Assembly: GCF_000172175.1 (NCBI RefSeq)
Contig: NZ_ABJL02000007.1
Location: 434,001 to 498,000 of the forward strand
Reading direction: 5' to 3'
DNA from: Bacteroides intestinalis DSM 17393
Lineage (GTDB): Bacteria > Bacteroidota > Bacteroidia > Bacteroidales > Bacteroidaceae
Length of the DNA stretch: 64,000 bases
Each line of letters begins with the position of its first letter. The stretch's first letter is position 1. A program made the position numbers and the translations under genes. Under the pieces are notes generated by a model, which searched no databases, was not told the DNA's origin, and was given only the letters and a program-made list of their open reading frames with translations. Below are positions 1-8,092 of the stretch, piece after piece.

Positions 1-324
1 TTCCAGGATAGGGATGCGGTAGGCACGAATAATATCTTTTATAATAGGTACGGAGAGACGGATTGCTTCCGGGGTTTCTTCCCGCTGTGCTTTATACTGT
101 TCGTAGGCCTCGTGCCGGAAAGTAGGACCTGCCGGGTCGAAAGCCACACCAATATGGGATGGATTTTCTTTTTTGAGTACTTCTTCAAGGGTATTTACGA
201 ACCCTAGAATGGCAGAAGTGTTGAAACCTTTGGAGTTGATCCGTGGACTCTTGATGAACGCGTAATAGGCGCGATATATCAATGCATAAGCATCGAGAAG
301 AAACAATTTATCGTCAGAATTCAT
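1..324 (-). CDS. polA: DNA polymerase I, N-terminal part (cut by window edge)
   Basis: Only the first 108 codons are inside the window; the gene runs off the left edge. The translation starts MNSDDKLFLLDAYALIYRAY, which carries the first metal-binding aspartate of the 5'-3' exonuclease (FEN-like) domain. Further on come GVAFDPAGPTFRHE and YKAQREETP, matching the conserved VAFD...TFRHE and YK.xR..tP blocks of bacterial PolA. The product repairs DNA and removes Okazaki primers in the cytoplasm. The ATG at 322-324 was chosen because it sits just before the conserved exonuclease start. The gene is divergent from the polyprenyl synthase and shares an 86-bp promoter region with it. The polymerase domain cannot be judged from here. 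Confidence 0.93.
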   Translation of the reverse strand, partial: MNSDDKLFLLDAYALIYRAYYAFIKSPRINSKGFNTSAILGFVNTLEEVLKKENPSHIGVAFDPAGPTFRHEAYEQYKAQREETPEAIRLSVPIIKDIIRAYRIPILE

Positions 325-385
325 ATATTTATCCTTTTTTTCATGGTAAAAGTACAAAAAAATACCGTATTAAGTGTTTTATTAC

Positions 386-393
386 TATTTTTG
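386..393 (+). promoter_or_regulatory. Bacteroides-type -7 element of the polyprenyl synthase gene
   Basis: TATTTTTG matches the Bacteroides -7 consensus TAnnTTTG and ends 17 bases before the ATG at 411, which would give a very short leader. No convincing -33 TTTG box was found at the usual distance, so the call rests on the -7 box alone. Confidence 0.4.
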
Positions 394-410
394 TCGGAAA
401 ATAGCGATGC

Positions 411-1385
411 ATGGACACCTCATCACTCATAAAAACTCCGATAGCGGCAGAACTGGATGACTTTAAGAAACTGTTCGACAGCTCACTTACCAGTTCCAAC
501 TTTTTGTTGAATGAAGTTATATCTCATATTCGACAAAAGAATGGGAAAATGATGCGTCCGATGTTGCTGTTACTTATGGCAAAACTGTATGGCAGGATCT
601 GTCCCGAAACACTTCATGCAGCGGTATCCCTTGAATTATTGCATACAGCCAGTTTGGTCCATGACGATGTGGTGGATGAGAGCACTGAACGTCGTGGTCA
701 GTTATCGGTAAATGCAATCTATAATAATAAGGTAGCAGTATTGGTGGGCGATTATTTGCTGGCAACTTCACTTGTGCAAGTAGGCAAAACGCATAATTAT
801 GCTATTATTGAGGTGGTTTCCCGTCTGGGACAGAATTTGTCAGAAGGGGAGCTTCTCCAACTTTCCAATGTGAGCAGTCTTCAGTTTTCAGAAGAAGTTT
901 ATTTTGATGTAATCCGTAAGAAAACGGCTGTGCTCTTTGCTGCTTGTACCAAATCCGGGGCTCTTTCGGTAGGGGTGACCGATGAACAGGCTGAATTTGC
1001 ACGTCAGTTCGGTGAATATATCGGTCTTTGTTTTCAGATTAAAGACGATATTTTTGATTACTATGACAGCAAGAAGATAGGTAAGCCGACAGGAAATGAT
1101 ATGTTAGAGGGAAAATTGACCCTTCCTGTTCTTTATGCTCTGAATTCAACCAAAGATAAAGCTGCCGAAGAAATTGCCGTAAAGGTGAAGAGTGGTTCGG
1201 CTACTACCGATGAAATCGACTATTTAATTGAGTTTGCCAAGCAGCAGGGCGGCATTGAGTATGCTGTGCAGACTATGCTTGCTTTTAAAGAAAAGGCCCT
1301 GTCTTTGTTGCTAACTTTGCCGGATACGGACGTTAAAACTGCACTTGTGGCTTACCTCAATTATGTGGTGGATAGGGATAAGTGA
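411..1385 (+). CDS. Polyprenyl (long-chain all-trans) diphosphate synthase
   Basis: This 324-residue protein condenses isopentenyl diphosphate onto an allylic diphosphate to make the long isoprenoid chain used for quinones. Both aspartate-rich motifs of the family are intact: DDVVD at residues 85-89 (first Mg-binding motif) and DDIFD at 212-216 (second). The FQIKDDIFDY context and the length fit octaprenyl/heptaprenyl synthases (IspB type). In Bacteroides the likely end use is the menaquinone side chain, but product length cannot be read from the sequence. No signal peptide is present, so the enzyme is cytosolic. It is divergent from polA, and the next small reading frame begins at or just beyond its stop codon. 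Confidence 0.92.
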   Translation: MDTSSLIKTPIAAELDDFKKLFDSSLTSSNFLLNEVISHIRQKNGKMMRPMLLLLMAKLYGRICPETLHAAVSLELLHTASLVHDDVVDESTERRGQLSVNAIYNNKVAVLVGDYLLATSLVQVGKTHNYAIIEVVSRLGQNLSEGELLQLSNVSSLQFSEEVYFDVIRKKTAVLFAACTKSGALSVGVTDEQAEFARQFGEYIGLCFQIKDDIFDYYDSKKIGKPTGNDMLEGKLTLPVLYALNSTKDKAAEEIAVKVKSGSATTDEIDYLIEFAKQQGGIEYAVQTMLAFKEKALSLLLTLPDTDVKTALVAYLNYVVDRDK

Positions 1386-1393
1386 TTTGTTGC

Positions 1394-1594
1394 ATGGAAA
1401 GTAATCTCCTTCTTATTTGCAAAGCATTATTTTTGCTCATTGCTGCACATCCTATACTAAGTGTGCTTCGTATGACTTATGCATTTATTACAAGAAGTAT
1501 GTTTAAAAAGTTGTATTGGGCTATTCCTGTGTCCTTATTGGCTGTGGCGTTTTACGTTTGGCTTGTAAGTTTTACGATGGATGCGTTAAAATAG
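1394..1594 (+). CDS. Small hydrophobic membrane protein, unknown function
   Basis: The reading frame encodes about 66 residues from the ATG at 1394. A GTG at 1382 would overlap the previous stop (GTGA) and give 70 residues. Two hydrophobic stretches (about residues 4-24 and 42-62) suggest two membrane helices joined by a short basic loop containing RSMFKK. No family is recognised. Its position directly behind the polyprenyl synthase and ahead of a strong hairpin at 1609-1644 suggests it is the last gene of that transcript. It could be a chance reading frame, but the tight spacing, hydrophobic pattern and terminator placement favour a real gene. Confidence 0.5.
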   Translation: MESNLLLICKALFLLIAAHPILSVLRMTYAFITRSMFKKLYWAIPVSLLAVAFYVWLVSFTMDALK

Positions 1595-1608
1595 TCAGAT
1601 AAATAGAA

Positions 1609-1644
1609 ATGCCTGATAGGAAAGGTTTGCTTCCTATCAGGCAT
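1609..1644. terminator. Bidirectional hairpin terminator
   Basis: ATGCCTGATAGGAA (1609-1622) pairs perfectly with TTCCTATCAGGCAT (1631-1644) around an 8-base loop. It lies between two convergent genes, the small membrane protein (+) and deoC (-), so it probably ends both transcripts. Confidence 0.85.
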
Positions 1645-1665
1645 CTTTGTATATTAGCTTTGCTT

Positions 1666-2568
1666 CTAGAAGAATTTCATTTCCTCGCCTTTAATTTCAG
1701 AAAGTAAAAGATTAGCCAGACGACTGGTACCTAAACGGAACCATTGATTGTCAAGCCATTCTTCTCCAAGTATCTCTTTGACAATCGTATAGTAAATAAC
1801 TGCGTCATTTACGGTGTTGATTCCTCCGGCAGGCTTGAAGCCGACTTTGTTACCAGTCTTGTCGTAATATTCTTTAATGGCCTGGCACATTACGTAAGCG
1901 GCCTCCGGGGTTGCGGCAGGTTGCTGTTTCCCGGTAGAGGTTTTGATGAAATCTGCTCCTGAATACATGGATAGGATAGAGGCTTTCATAATGTTGGAAG
2001 CGCTTTTCAGTGCTCCTGTTTCCAGAATAACCTTCATGTGATGTTCTTTGCAGACATCTTTCAGTTCCTGAATTTCTTCACACATGCTCTCATAGTCTCC
2101 ACTCAGGAATTTACCTACAGAGATAACAATGTCTATTTCATCTGCACCTTCCATCAATGCCATAGCAGTTTCTGCTACCTTTACTTCCGTAAAAGTCTGC
2201 GAAGAGGGGAAGCCAGCCGAAACACAAGCTATTTTTACGTCTTCCACTTCCAGGGTATCCTTTACGATTTCTGCAAAATTTGGATAAACGCAAATGGCAG
2301 CTACGTTCTTTAAATCGGGGAATTCATTGTCGAATTGATTCACTTTTTGTGTAAATTTCATTACGCTTTCATCGCTGTCCGTGGTGTTCAGCGTGGTGAG
2401 ATCAATGCAGTGAAACAAGAATTTCTTAACTTCTTCCGTATGGTTTCCAGGTACTTTTTCTGCGATGAGCTTCGCTACTTTTGCAGCTATTTCTGCATCA
2501 TCCAGTTGTGTGTTATACTTTGCCAAAGCGGCATCATACTTGTTCTGCGTAGGTTCATTCTTCTCCAT
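1666..2568 (-). CDS. deoC: Deoxyribose-phosphate aldolase
   Basis: This 300-residue class I aldolase splits 2-deoxyribose 5-phosphate into glyceraldehyde 3-phosphate and acetaldehyde in deoxynucleoside breakdown. The Schiff-base lysine lies in GADFIKTSTG (Lys209). The proton-relay residues appear in DEIDIVIS (Asp146) and VGFKPAGG (Lys245). At 300 residues it belongs to the longer DeoC type found in Bacteroidota rather than the roughly 220-residue form. It is the last gene of the dtd-mazG-deoC run and overlaps the end of mazG by 14 bases, which points to translational coupling. A perfect hairpin follows its stop codon. Confidence 0.95.
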   Translation of the reverse strand: MEKNEPTQNKYDAALAKYNTQLDDAEIAAKVAKLIAEKVPGNHTEEVKKFLFHCIDLTTLNTTDSDESVMKFTQKVNQFDNEFPDLKNVAAICVYPNFAEIVKDTLEVEDVKIACVSAGFPSSQTFTEVKVAETAMALMEGADEIDIVISVGKFLSGDYESMCEEIQELKDVCKEHHMKVILETGALKSASNIMKASILSMYSGADFIKTSTGKQQPAATPEAAYVMCQAIKEYYDKTGNKVGFKPAGGINTVNDAVIYYTIVKEILGEEWLDNQWFRLGTSRLANLLLSEIKGEEMKFF

Positions 2569-2896
2569 GGTCTTGCAATTTAGGGTTATTTATATGTCGG
2601 ACGCTATCCCGTTGGGTTTTCTTCTCCAGATTCCGGGCAAACGCTTCAGTGACGTTTACGCCTGTTTGATTGGCAATGCAGAGGAGTACCCACAGGACAT
2701 CTGCTATCTCGTCGTCAATGTTATCTTTTTCTCCTTCTTTAAAGGATTGGTCACCGTATTTACGGGACATCACTCGGGCCAGTTCTCCGACTTCTTCGGT
2801 AAGAACAGCCATATTGGTGAGTTCGCTGAAGTAGCGTACTCCATACTTCTTAATCCAGCAATCTACTTGATGCTGAGCCTCTTCTAATGTCATCAT
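2555..2896 (-). CDS. MazG-like nucleotide pyrophosphohydrolase
   Basis: This 113-residue single-domain protein is of the all-alpha NTP pyrophosphohydrolase (MazG) type, which hydrolyses nucleoside triphosphates to monophosphates and pyrophosphate and is thought to clean damaged or surplus nucleotides. The metal-binding pattern is visible as LTEEVGELAR (Glu34, Glu35, Glu38) and DDEIADVLW (Glu63, Asp66). It is a single-domain form about half the length of E. coli MazG. Its start overlaps the stop of dtd by four bases and its end overlaps deoC, so all three are probably translated from one message. The preferred substrate cannot be read from the sequence. Confidence 0.88.
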   Translation of the reverse strand: MMTLEEAQHQVDCWIKKYGVRYFSELTNMAVLTEEVGELARVMSRKYGDQSFKEGEKDNIDDEIADVLWVLLCIANQTGVNVTEAFARNLEKKTQRDSVRHINNPKLQDHGEE

Positions 2897-3345
2897 TCCT
2901 TGTTTTTTGTATCCATACAGATGGTCACAGGACCATCGTTCAATAATTCTACCTTCATATCGGCGCCAAATTCTCCGGTACCTATCTCTTTACCTAAAGA
3001 AGAACTCAATTCCCTGCAAAACTGTTCATACAAAGGGATTGAAATTTCGGGTTTTGCCGCCCGTATATAGGAGGGACGGTTCCCCTTCTTTATAGAGGCA
3101 TGCAGAGTGAACTGACTGATTACCAGTATCTCACCGTTAATGTCGAGGATCGATTTGTTCATAACTCCGTTTTCGTCGTCGAAGACACGCAGATTGACAA
3201 TTTTTTTGCAAAGCCAGTCAATGTCTTCCTGTCCGTCTGTCTCCTCAATACCTACCAATATTAAAAGTCCTTTTCCTATAGCGGATTTACACGTTCCGTC
3301 AATAGTAACAGAAGCGTGTCCGGCACGTTGTATGACTACTCTCAT
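2893..3345 (-). CDS. dtd: D-aminoacyl-tRNA deacylase
   Basis: This 150-residue enzyme removes D-amino acids (and mischarged glycine) from tRNA in the cytosol. The family motifs are intact: SQFTLHASIKKGNRPSY holds the SQxTL active-site element, and NDGPVTI near the C terminus is the GP motif that selects against L-residues. The length is normal. The ATG at 3343-3345 was chosen because it begins the canonical MRVVIQRA start. It leads a run with mazG (4-base overlap) and deoC. A TAACTTTG promoter element lies 39 bases upstream at 3384-3391. Confidence 0.95.
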   Translation of the reverse strand: MRVVIQRAGHASVTIDGTCKSAIGKGLLILVGIEETDGQEDIDWLCKKIVNLRVFDDENGVMNKSILDINGEILVISQFTLHASIKKGNRPSYIRAAKPEISIPLYEQFCRELSSSLGKEIGTGEFGADMKVELLNDGPVTICMDTKNKE

Positions 3346-3383
3346 GTTCTTTTATCCTAATCTTTTTAATCTTTTCCGGTGTG

Positions 3384-3391
3384 CAAAGTTA
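3384..3391 (-). promoter_or_regulatory. -7 element of the dtd-mazG-deoC transcript
   Basis: On the minus strand this reads TAACTTTG inside TTCGTAACTTTGCACA. The same 16-base string occurs upstream of mnmG (see 7796-7803), which strengthens the call for both sites. No clear -33 box was seen. Confidence 0.5.
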
Positions 3392-3452
3392 CGAATAAAT
3401 TCGTGATTGTCTGTAATTTGAGTGTATGATTCATTTTTAATCGATAGAAGAT

Positions 3453-5288
3453 TTAGCTTGTGGCCTGTCTGAAGTATTCTTTAATAACTTTTGCTTTTGC
3501 CTCTCCTGTCACCTTTGCAAGTGCCTCCAAGGATGCTTCTTTAATGCGTTTTACGCTCTTAAACTCTTTTAGAAGGGCAGCTTTTGTTTTCTCTCCGATA
3601 CCTTTTATCTCATCCAATTCAGACGCTATCTGCCGTTTACTGCGTTTATCCCGATGGAAAGTAATGGCAAATCGGTGTACCTCGTCCTGTATCTGTGTCA
3701 GAAGACGGAAAAGGGGAGTGTTTTGCTTCAGTCCGATGGTCTGTGGTGGAAAACCGTACAATAATTCTGATGTGCGGTGTTTACCGTCTTTGGCAAGCCC
3801 GGCAATAGGTATATTCAGATTTAGTTCGTCTAGGACTTCTTTTACGGCACTCATTTGCCCTTTTCCACCATCGGTGATAAGGAGGTCGGGTAGAGGAGCG
3901 TTTTCCTCAATAGCACGCTGATAACGGCGTTTTACGACTTCTTTCATGGAAGCATAGTCGTCTGCACCTACTACGGTTTTGATATTATACTTCCGATAGT
4001 CCTGTTTAGAGGGTTTGGCCTTCTTGAAAACTACACAGGCAGCAACGGGATCGGAACCTTGGATATTTGAGTTATCAAAACATTCTATTTGCATGGGCAG
4101 GCGGTCGAGGTGCAGCTCATCCTGTATTTCTTTCATCAGACGAACGTTCCGTTGTTCAGGATTCAACTTCTCAGCCTGCTTCATACGATCTGCCTTGTAC
4201 TGTTTTACATTCAGAATAGAAAGGTCCAACAGTTTTTTCTTGTCTCCTCGCTGGGGGATTGTGAAAACCACATCCTTTAGTTCCATATCGACCTCAAACG
4301 GCACGATAATTTCGCGTGAAAGGCTTTTGTATCGTTCTCTCATCTCGATGATACCCAGTTCGAGAAGCTCTTCTTTGGTCTCGTTAAGGCGTTTCTTATA
4401 CTCAAATGTAAATGCTTGGTTGATGGCTCCGTTCGTAATATGCAGATAGTTGACGAATGCTGATTTTTCGTCGCTATCTTCTTCGATGGAGAATACGTCG
4501 ATATTGTGCAGTATATTGCTTACAACTTCTGATTTAGCGCGATAATTCTCAATCAGCATATACTTTTCTTTCACCTTCTGTGCTTCTTCAAACTTCATGT
4601 CGGTTGCCAATTCTTGCATTTGCTGGAATAAATGGCGTTGTATCTCCTGCGTGTTTCCTTTGAGGATTTCCTTGATTTCACCAATATTTTTCAAGTAATC
4701 ATCCAATGATTGTTTTCCGATGCAAGGACCGGCGCAGTTCTTGATGTGATACTCCAGACATACATTGAATTTGCCTGCATTGATATTCTCGGGCGAAAGA
4801 TTCAGGCTACAGGTGCGCAACGGATATAAATGCTTGATCAGGTCGAGCAATGCATTCATGGAAGGTATATGGCTATAAGGGCCATAGTAGGAGGAACCGT
4901 TGCGTATAATCTTGCGAGTCTTAAATACACGGGGAAAATATTCGTTTTGAACGCAGATAGATGGATATGTCTTATCATCCTTCAATAAAACGTTGTATCG
5001 CGGTCTATATTTCTTTATCAGATTGTTTTCTAACAGCAATGCGTCCTCTTCTGTATTTACTACGATATAACGTATATCTGCGATCTTGCTGACGAGTACT
5101 CTTGTTTTTCCCGGTTCGTGCTCTTTATTGAAATAGGAGGAAACCCGGCGTTTCAGGTTCTTTGCTTTACCTACGTATATAATAACTCCTTCGGTATTCA
5201 GATATTGATAAATACCGGGGCTTTCGGGAAGGTTTAATACTATCCCTTTCAAATATTCGCTGGTTTTAAGTTCCGGGTTATTCTCCAT
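3453..5288 (-). CDS. uvrC: UvrABC excinuclease subunit C
   Basis: This 611-residue nuclease makes both incisions in nucleotide excision repair after UvrA/UvrB mark the lesion. The domain order is complete. The GIY-YIG nuclease is at about residues 20-100 (PGIYQYLN and IIYVGKAKNLKRRV). A UvrB-interacting UVR helix pair is at about 208-240 (DMKFEEAQKVKEK). The RNase H-like second nuclease is at about 385-540 (IECFDNSNIQGSDPVAACVV, with LLITDGGKGQ further on). Tandem helix-hairpin-helix motifs are at about 555-610 (IKGIGEKTKAALL). Its length is normal. It lies 26 bases downstream of apt on the same strand, so the two are likely co-transcribed. Confidence 0.97.
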   Translation of the reverse strand: MENNPELKTSEYLKGIVLNLPESPGIYQYLNTEGVIIYVGKAKNLKRRVSSYFNKEHEPGKTRVLVSKIADIRYIVVNTEEDALLLENNLIKKYRPRYNVLLKDDKTYPSICVQNEYFPRVFKTRKIIRNGSSYYGPYSHIPSMNALLDLIKHLYPLRTCSLNLSPENINAGKFNVCLEYHIKNCAGPCIGKQSLDDYLKNIGEIKEILKGNTQEIQRHLFQQMQELATDMKFEEAQKVKEKYMLIENYRAKSEVVSNILHNIDVFSIEEDSDEKSAFVNYLHITNGAINQAFTFEYKKRLNETKEELLELGIIEMRERYKSLSREIIVPFEVDMELKDVVFTIPQRGDKKKLLDLSILNVKQYKADRMKQAEKLNPEQRNVRLMKEIQDELHLDRLPMQIECFDNSNIQGSDPVAACVVFKKAKPSKQDYRKYNIKTVVGADDYASMKEVVKRRYQRAIEENAPLPDLLITDGGKGQMSAVKEVLDELNLNIPIAGLAKDGKHRTSELLYGFPPQTIGLKQNTPLFRLLTQIQDEVHRFAITFHRDKRSKRQIASELDEIKGIGEKTKAALLKEFKSVKRIKEASLEALAKVTGEAKAKVIKEYFRQATS

Positions 5289-5314
5289 ATATTGCTTGAG
5301 GCTATTCTATCTGT

Positions 5315-5839
5315 TTATAGAGAAAGTACTGATTGTACATCTACATCTTTATTGAATAAATCTTTTCCGTGCAATTCTTTCAACTCGATAATGAAGTTAA
5401 CATGAATTCTTTTTGGATTCATCTTCTGTACTAACTTGCAAGCAGCCTCCATTGTTCCACCTGTAGCCAATAAATCGTCGTGGAGCAGAACCACATCGTT
5501 TTCGTTCAAAGCATCCTTGTGTATCTGAATTGTGTCTTTCCCGTATTCCTTATCGTAGCTTTCTTCAATGGTTTCTGCCGGAAGTTTCCCCGGTTTGCGG
5601 ATAGGAATGAATCCTGCGCCCAAACGAGTGGCGAGGATAGGGCCCATAATGAAGCCTCTTGATTCAATACCTACAACTTTTGTGATACCTTTGTCTTTGT
5701 ACATCTCGTACAATGTGTCCGAAAGTTCCTGTAGCCTTGCAGGATCTTTGAACAATGTAGTCACGTCGTAAAATAGAATCCCCGGTATTGGGAAATCGGG
5801 AATCTCCCGAATGCTTTTAGCAAGAGTTTCTTTGCTCAT
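5315..5839 (-). CDS. apt: Adenine phosphoribosyltransferase
   Basis: This purine-salvage enzyme joins adenine and PRPP to form AMP. The PRPP-binding loop reads LLHDDLLATGGTMEAA, and GIESRGFIMG matches the conserved APRT segment. The start was set at the ATG ending at 5839 (MSKETLAKSIREIPDFPIPG), giving 174 residues, the usual family length. An alternative start at 5881 would add 14 residues and run across the parS-like sequence, so it is unlikely. The gene lies between mnmG and uvrC on the same strand. Confidence 0.94.
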   Translation of the reverse strand: MSKETLAKSIREIPDFPIPGILFYDVTTLFKDPARLQELSDTLYEMYKDKGITKVVGIESRGFIMGPILATRLGAGFIPIRKPGKLPAETIEESYDKEYGKDTIQIHKDALNENDVVLLHDDLLATGGTMEAACKLVQKMNPKRIHVNFIIELKELHGKDLFNKDVDVQSVLSL

Positions 5840-5873
5840 AATCAGTATTTTTAATGCGTTTATTGAATTCTTT

Positions 5874-5889
5874 TGTTTCACGTGGAACG
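5874..5889. other. parS-like centromere site (ParB binding)
   Basis: TGTTTCACGTGGAACG matches TGTTTCACGTGNAACA, one strand of the widely conserved bacterial parS consensus, at 15 of 16 positions including the full GTTTCACGTGGAAC core. It sits in the 57-base gap between mnmG and apt. ParB (Spo0J) nucleates on such sites to load condensin and segregate the origin region. A site beside mnmG (gidA) is plausible because this gene is origin-proximal in many bacteria. No parA or parB gene is in the window. Confidence 0.7.
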
Positions 5890-5896
5890 TTCTGCG

Positions 5897-7771
5897 TTAT
5901 CTGCCCGAAAGTACCAGCAGGACGTTAATATCGCTTGGAGACACTCCCGGAATTCGGCTTGCTTGAGCAATGGTTTCCGGGTCAATCTTTACCAACTTCT
6001 GTCTTGCTTCGGTGGAAAGGGATTGAATGGAATTATAGTTAAACTTCCCTTTGATTTTTATACTTTCCAGACGGGCAAGCTTATCTGCTATAATTCGTTC
6101 CCGCCCGATATAGCCTTCATATTTAATAAGGATCTCGGCAGCCTCGATGATTTCCTCTTTTCTTTCGGTAACCTTATTCAGCTCCCGGCGGAAAGCGTCG
6201 ACGTGTTCCGCCATATTTTCAAGAGTGACTTGCGGACGGTTTATCAAATCTATTAATTTGCATCCCTGGCGCAGGGGAGTAGTTCCTAACTGTTCGAGAA
6301 CCGGATTTATTAATGCCGGTTTCATCGAATAGTTTCGGGTAAATTCTACAATATTACTGATAGCTTCACGTTTCCGCTTCAGTAGTTCATAGCGGTCTTC
6401 TTTCACTAATCCGAGCTTCCATGCTTTTTCAGTGAGTCGCATGTCCGCGTCGTCCATGCGCAGCAATATTCTATATTCCGCACGTGAAGTAAACATACGA
6501 TAAGGCTCATCCACACCTTTTGTTACTAAGTCATCGATCAATACGCCGATATATGCTTCATCGCGTGCCAGCGTAAAAGGTTCTCCGCCATGGCAATTAA
6601 TATGTGCATTGATACCGGCTATGATTCCTTGTCCGGCAGCTTCTTCGTATCCGGTGGTTCCATTTACTTGTCCGGCAAAGAATAAGTTCTTGATTCTTTT
6701 CGATTCCAACGTATGTTTAAGTTGGGTAGGATCGAAGTAATCATACTCAATGGCATACCCCGGACGGTAAATCACCAGATCTTTAAATGCAGGGACTTTC
6801 TTTAAAGCTTCTATTTGTATATTCATCGGAAGTGATGAAGAGAAACCATTCAAGTAAAGTTCCTGTGTTGTCTCTCCTTCCGGTTCCAGGAAAAGTTGAT
6901 GCTGTTCCTTATCAGGAAAGGTCACAATCTTGGTCTCAATGCTGGGGCAATAGCGGGGGCCTATACTTTGAATCTGCCCGTTGAAAAGGGGAGAATCTGG
7001 CAGACCCTCACGTAACACACGATGCACTTCTTCGTTCGTAAAGCAAGTCCAGCACGGGAGTTGTTTCAGGTGACGCACACTAGTATCCATGAACGAAAAT
7101 TTGTGGAAGTCACATTCTCCATCCTGGGTTTCCATATATTCATAGTGTACACTTCGTCCGTCTATGCGTACAGGGGTACCGGTTTTCATGCGTCCGTATT
7201 CGATGCCATGTCTTGCGATAGACTCCGTTAATTCGTAGGATGCAGGCTCTGCCATACGTCCACCTGCAAGCTGGGTACGTCCTATGTGCATTAACCCGTT
7301 CAGGAAAGTTCCAGCTGTTAATATGATACACTTAGCTCGGAAAGTCACATCAAGGAAAGTAGTCAGCCCGGTAATTTCTCCATTTTCAACGAGAATTTCG
7401 CGTACAGTATCTTGCCAGATGTGCAGGTTAGGAATGTTTTCTAATATTTCGCGCCATGCCCAGATGAATTTATTGCGATCGCATTGTGCACGCGGGCTCC
7501 ACATGGCAGGACCTTTGGAACGATTCAATATACGGAACTGGATAGCGGTTTGATCGGTTACTAATCCCATGTATCCGCCTAAAGCATCTACTTCGCGTAC
7601 AATTTGTCCTTTGGCAATACCGCCTATGGCAGGGTTACAACTCATTTGACCTATCTTATTCATGTCCATGGTGATAAGACAGGTTTTTGAACCCAGATTT
7701 GCCGCAGCTGCAGCTGCTTCACAACCGGCATGTCCGGCTCCAATCACGATAACGTCGTATTTAAACTCCAT
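5897..7771 (-). CDS. mnmG: tRNA uridine-5-carboxymethylaminomethyl modification enzyme MnmG (GidA)
   Basis: This 624-residue FAD enzyme works with MnmE to place the carboxymethylaminomethyl group on wobble uridine 34 of certain tRNAs. The N-terminal dinucleotide fold reads VIVIGAGHAGCEAA. Conserved blocks follow: SCNPAIGGIAKG with the catalytic cysteine, RAQCDRNKFIWAWR, FAGQVNGTTGYEEAAGQG, and the C-terminal ASRIPGVSPSDINVLL. The length is normal. A promoter element TAACTTTG lies 25 bases upstream, and a parS-like site follows 8 bases after the stop codon, separating it from apt. No MnmE gene is in the window. Confidence 0.97.
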   Translation of the reverse strand: MEFKYDVIVIGAGHAGCEAAAAAANLGSKTCLITMDMNKIGQMSCNPAIGGIAKGQIVREVDALGGYMGLVTDQTAIQFRILNRSKGPAMWSPRAQCDRNKFIWAWREILENIPNLHIWQDTVREILVENGEITGLTTFLDVTFRAKCIILTAGTFLNGLMHIGRTQLAGGRMAEPASYELTESIARHGIEYGRMKTGTPVRIDGRSVHYEYMETQDGECDFHKFSFMDTSVRHLKQLPCWTCFTNEEVHRVLREGLPDSPLFNGQIQSIGPRYCPSIETKIVTFPDKEQHQLFLEPEGETTQELYLNGFSSSLPMNIQIEALKKVPAFKDLVIYRPGYAIEYDYFDPTQLKHTLESKRIKNLFFAGQVNGTTGYEEAAGQGIIAGINAHINCHGGEPFTLARDEAYIGVLIDDLVTKGVDEPYRMFTSRAEYRILLRMDDADMRLTEKAWKLGLVKEDRYELLKRKREAISNIVEFTRNYSMKPALINPVLEQLGTTPLRQGCKLIDLINRPQVTLENMAEHVDAFRRELNKVTERKEEIIEAAEILIKYEGYIGRERIIADKLARLESIKIKGKFNYNSIQSLSTEARQKLVKIDPETIAQASRIPGVSPSDINVLLVLSGR

Positions 7772-7795
7772 TCATTCAATGTATTTAAAACTGTG

Positions 7796-7803
7796 CAAAG
7801 TTA
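7796..7803 (-). promoter_or_regulatory. -7 element of mnmG
   Basis: The minus strand reads TAACTTTG, 24 bases before the mnmG ATG. The surrounding TTCGTAACTTTGCACA is identical to the string upstream of dtd. Confidence 0.5.
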
Positions 7804-8092
7804 CGAAAAAAACTGCTACCCATCCAGTTTTTCTTTTTCTTATCATTGTTTAAGGTAAGGCAAGATGTAGGGAAAACCTTAAATACGTTTTGGTCAGAAA
7901 CACTTCTGAACTACACCGACTCTGTATCAACTCCGTATTTTCTTCACTCCTATGCGGAGATGAAAGAAGTGGAGTTGGTCCTTTTTTGTTCCATTTTTCG
8001 TCTACAAAAGAATACTCCCGATATTTTGTATCTATCTGTTGTTATTTCTTTTTATTTTTGTTTTCTTTGTTGACAAATAACCGAATAGCTTT
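7804..8092. other. Structured intergenic region ahead of the TPR gene
   Basis: No convincing gene is present in the roughly 320 bases between the divergent mnmG and TPR-protein genes. Two structures are visible. The first is an 8-bp inverted repeat, TTTAAGGT (7849-7856) with ACCTTAAA (7876-7883), spaced 19 bases. The second is a hairpin, CAACTCC (7928-7934) with GGAGTTG (7971-7977) and an inner CTCC/GGAG pair, followed by a run of six T at 7982-7987, which looks like a plus-strand terminator or attenuator. A TATTTTTG (8053-8060) could be the -7 promoter element of the downstream gene. Confidence 0.4.

Noticed and set aside
5840..5881. Longer apt start (14 extra residues)
   Set aside because: It runs into the parS-like sequence, has no family match in the added part, and the internal ATG gives the normal 174-residue length.
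5873..6256. Plus-strand frame starting MFHVER across the parS-like site
   Set aside because: It lies antisense to mnmG; the MFHVE start is simply the translation of a parS palindrome and the rest is a shadow of mnmG.
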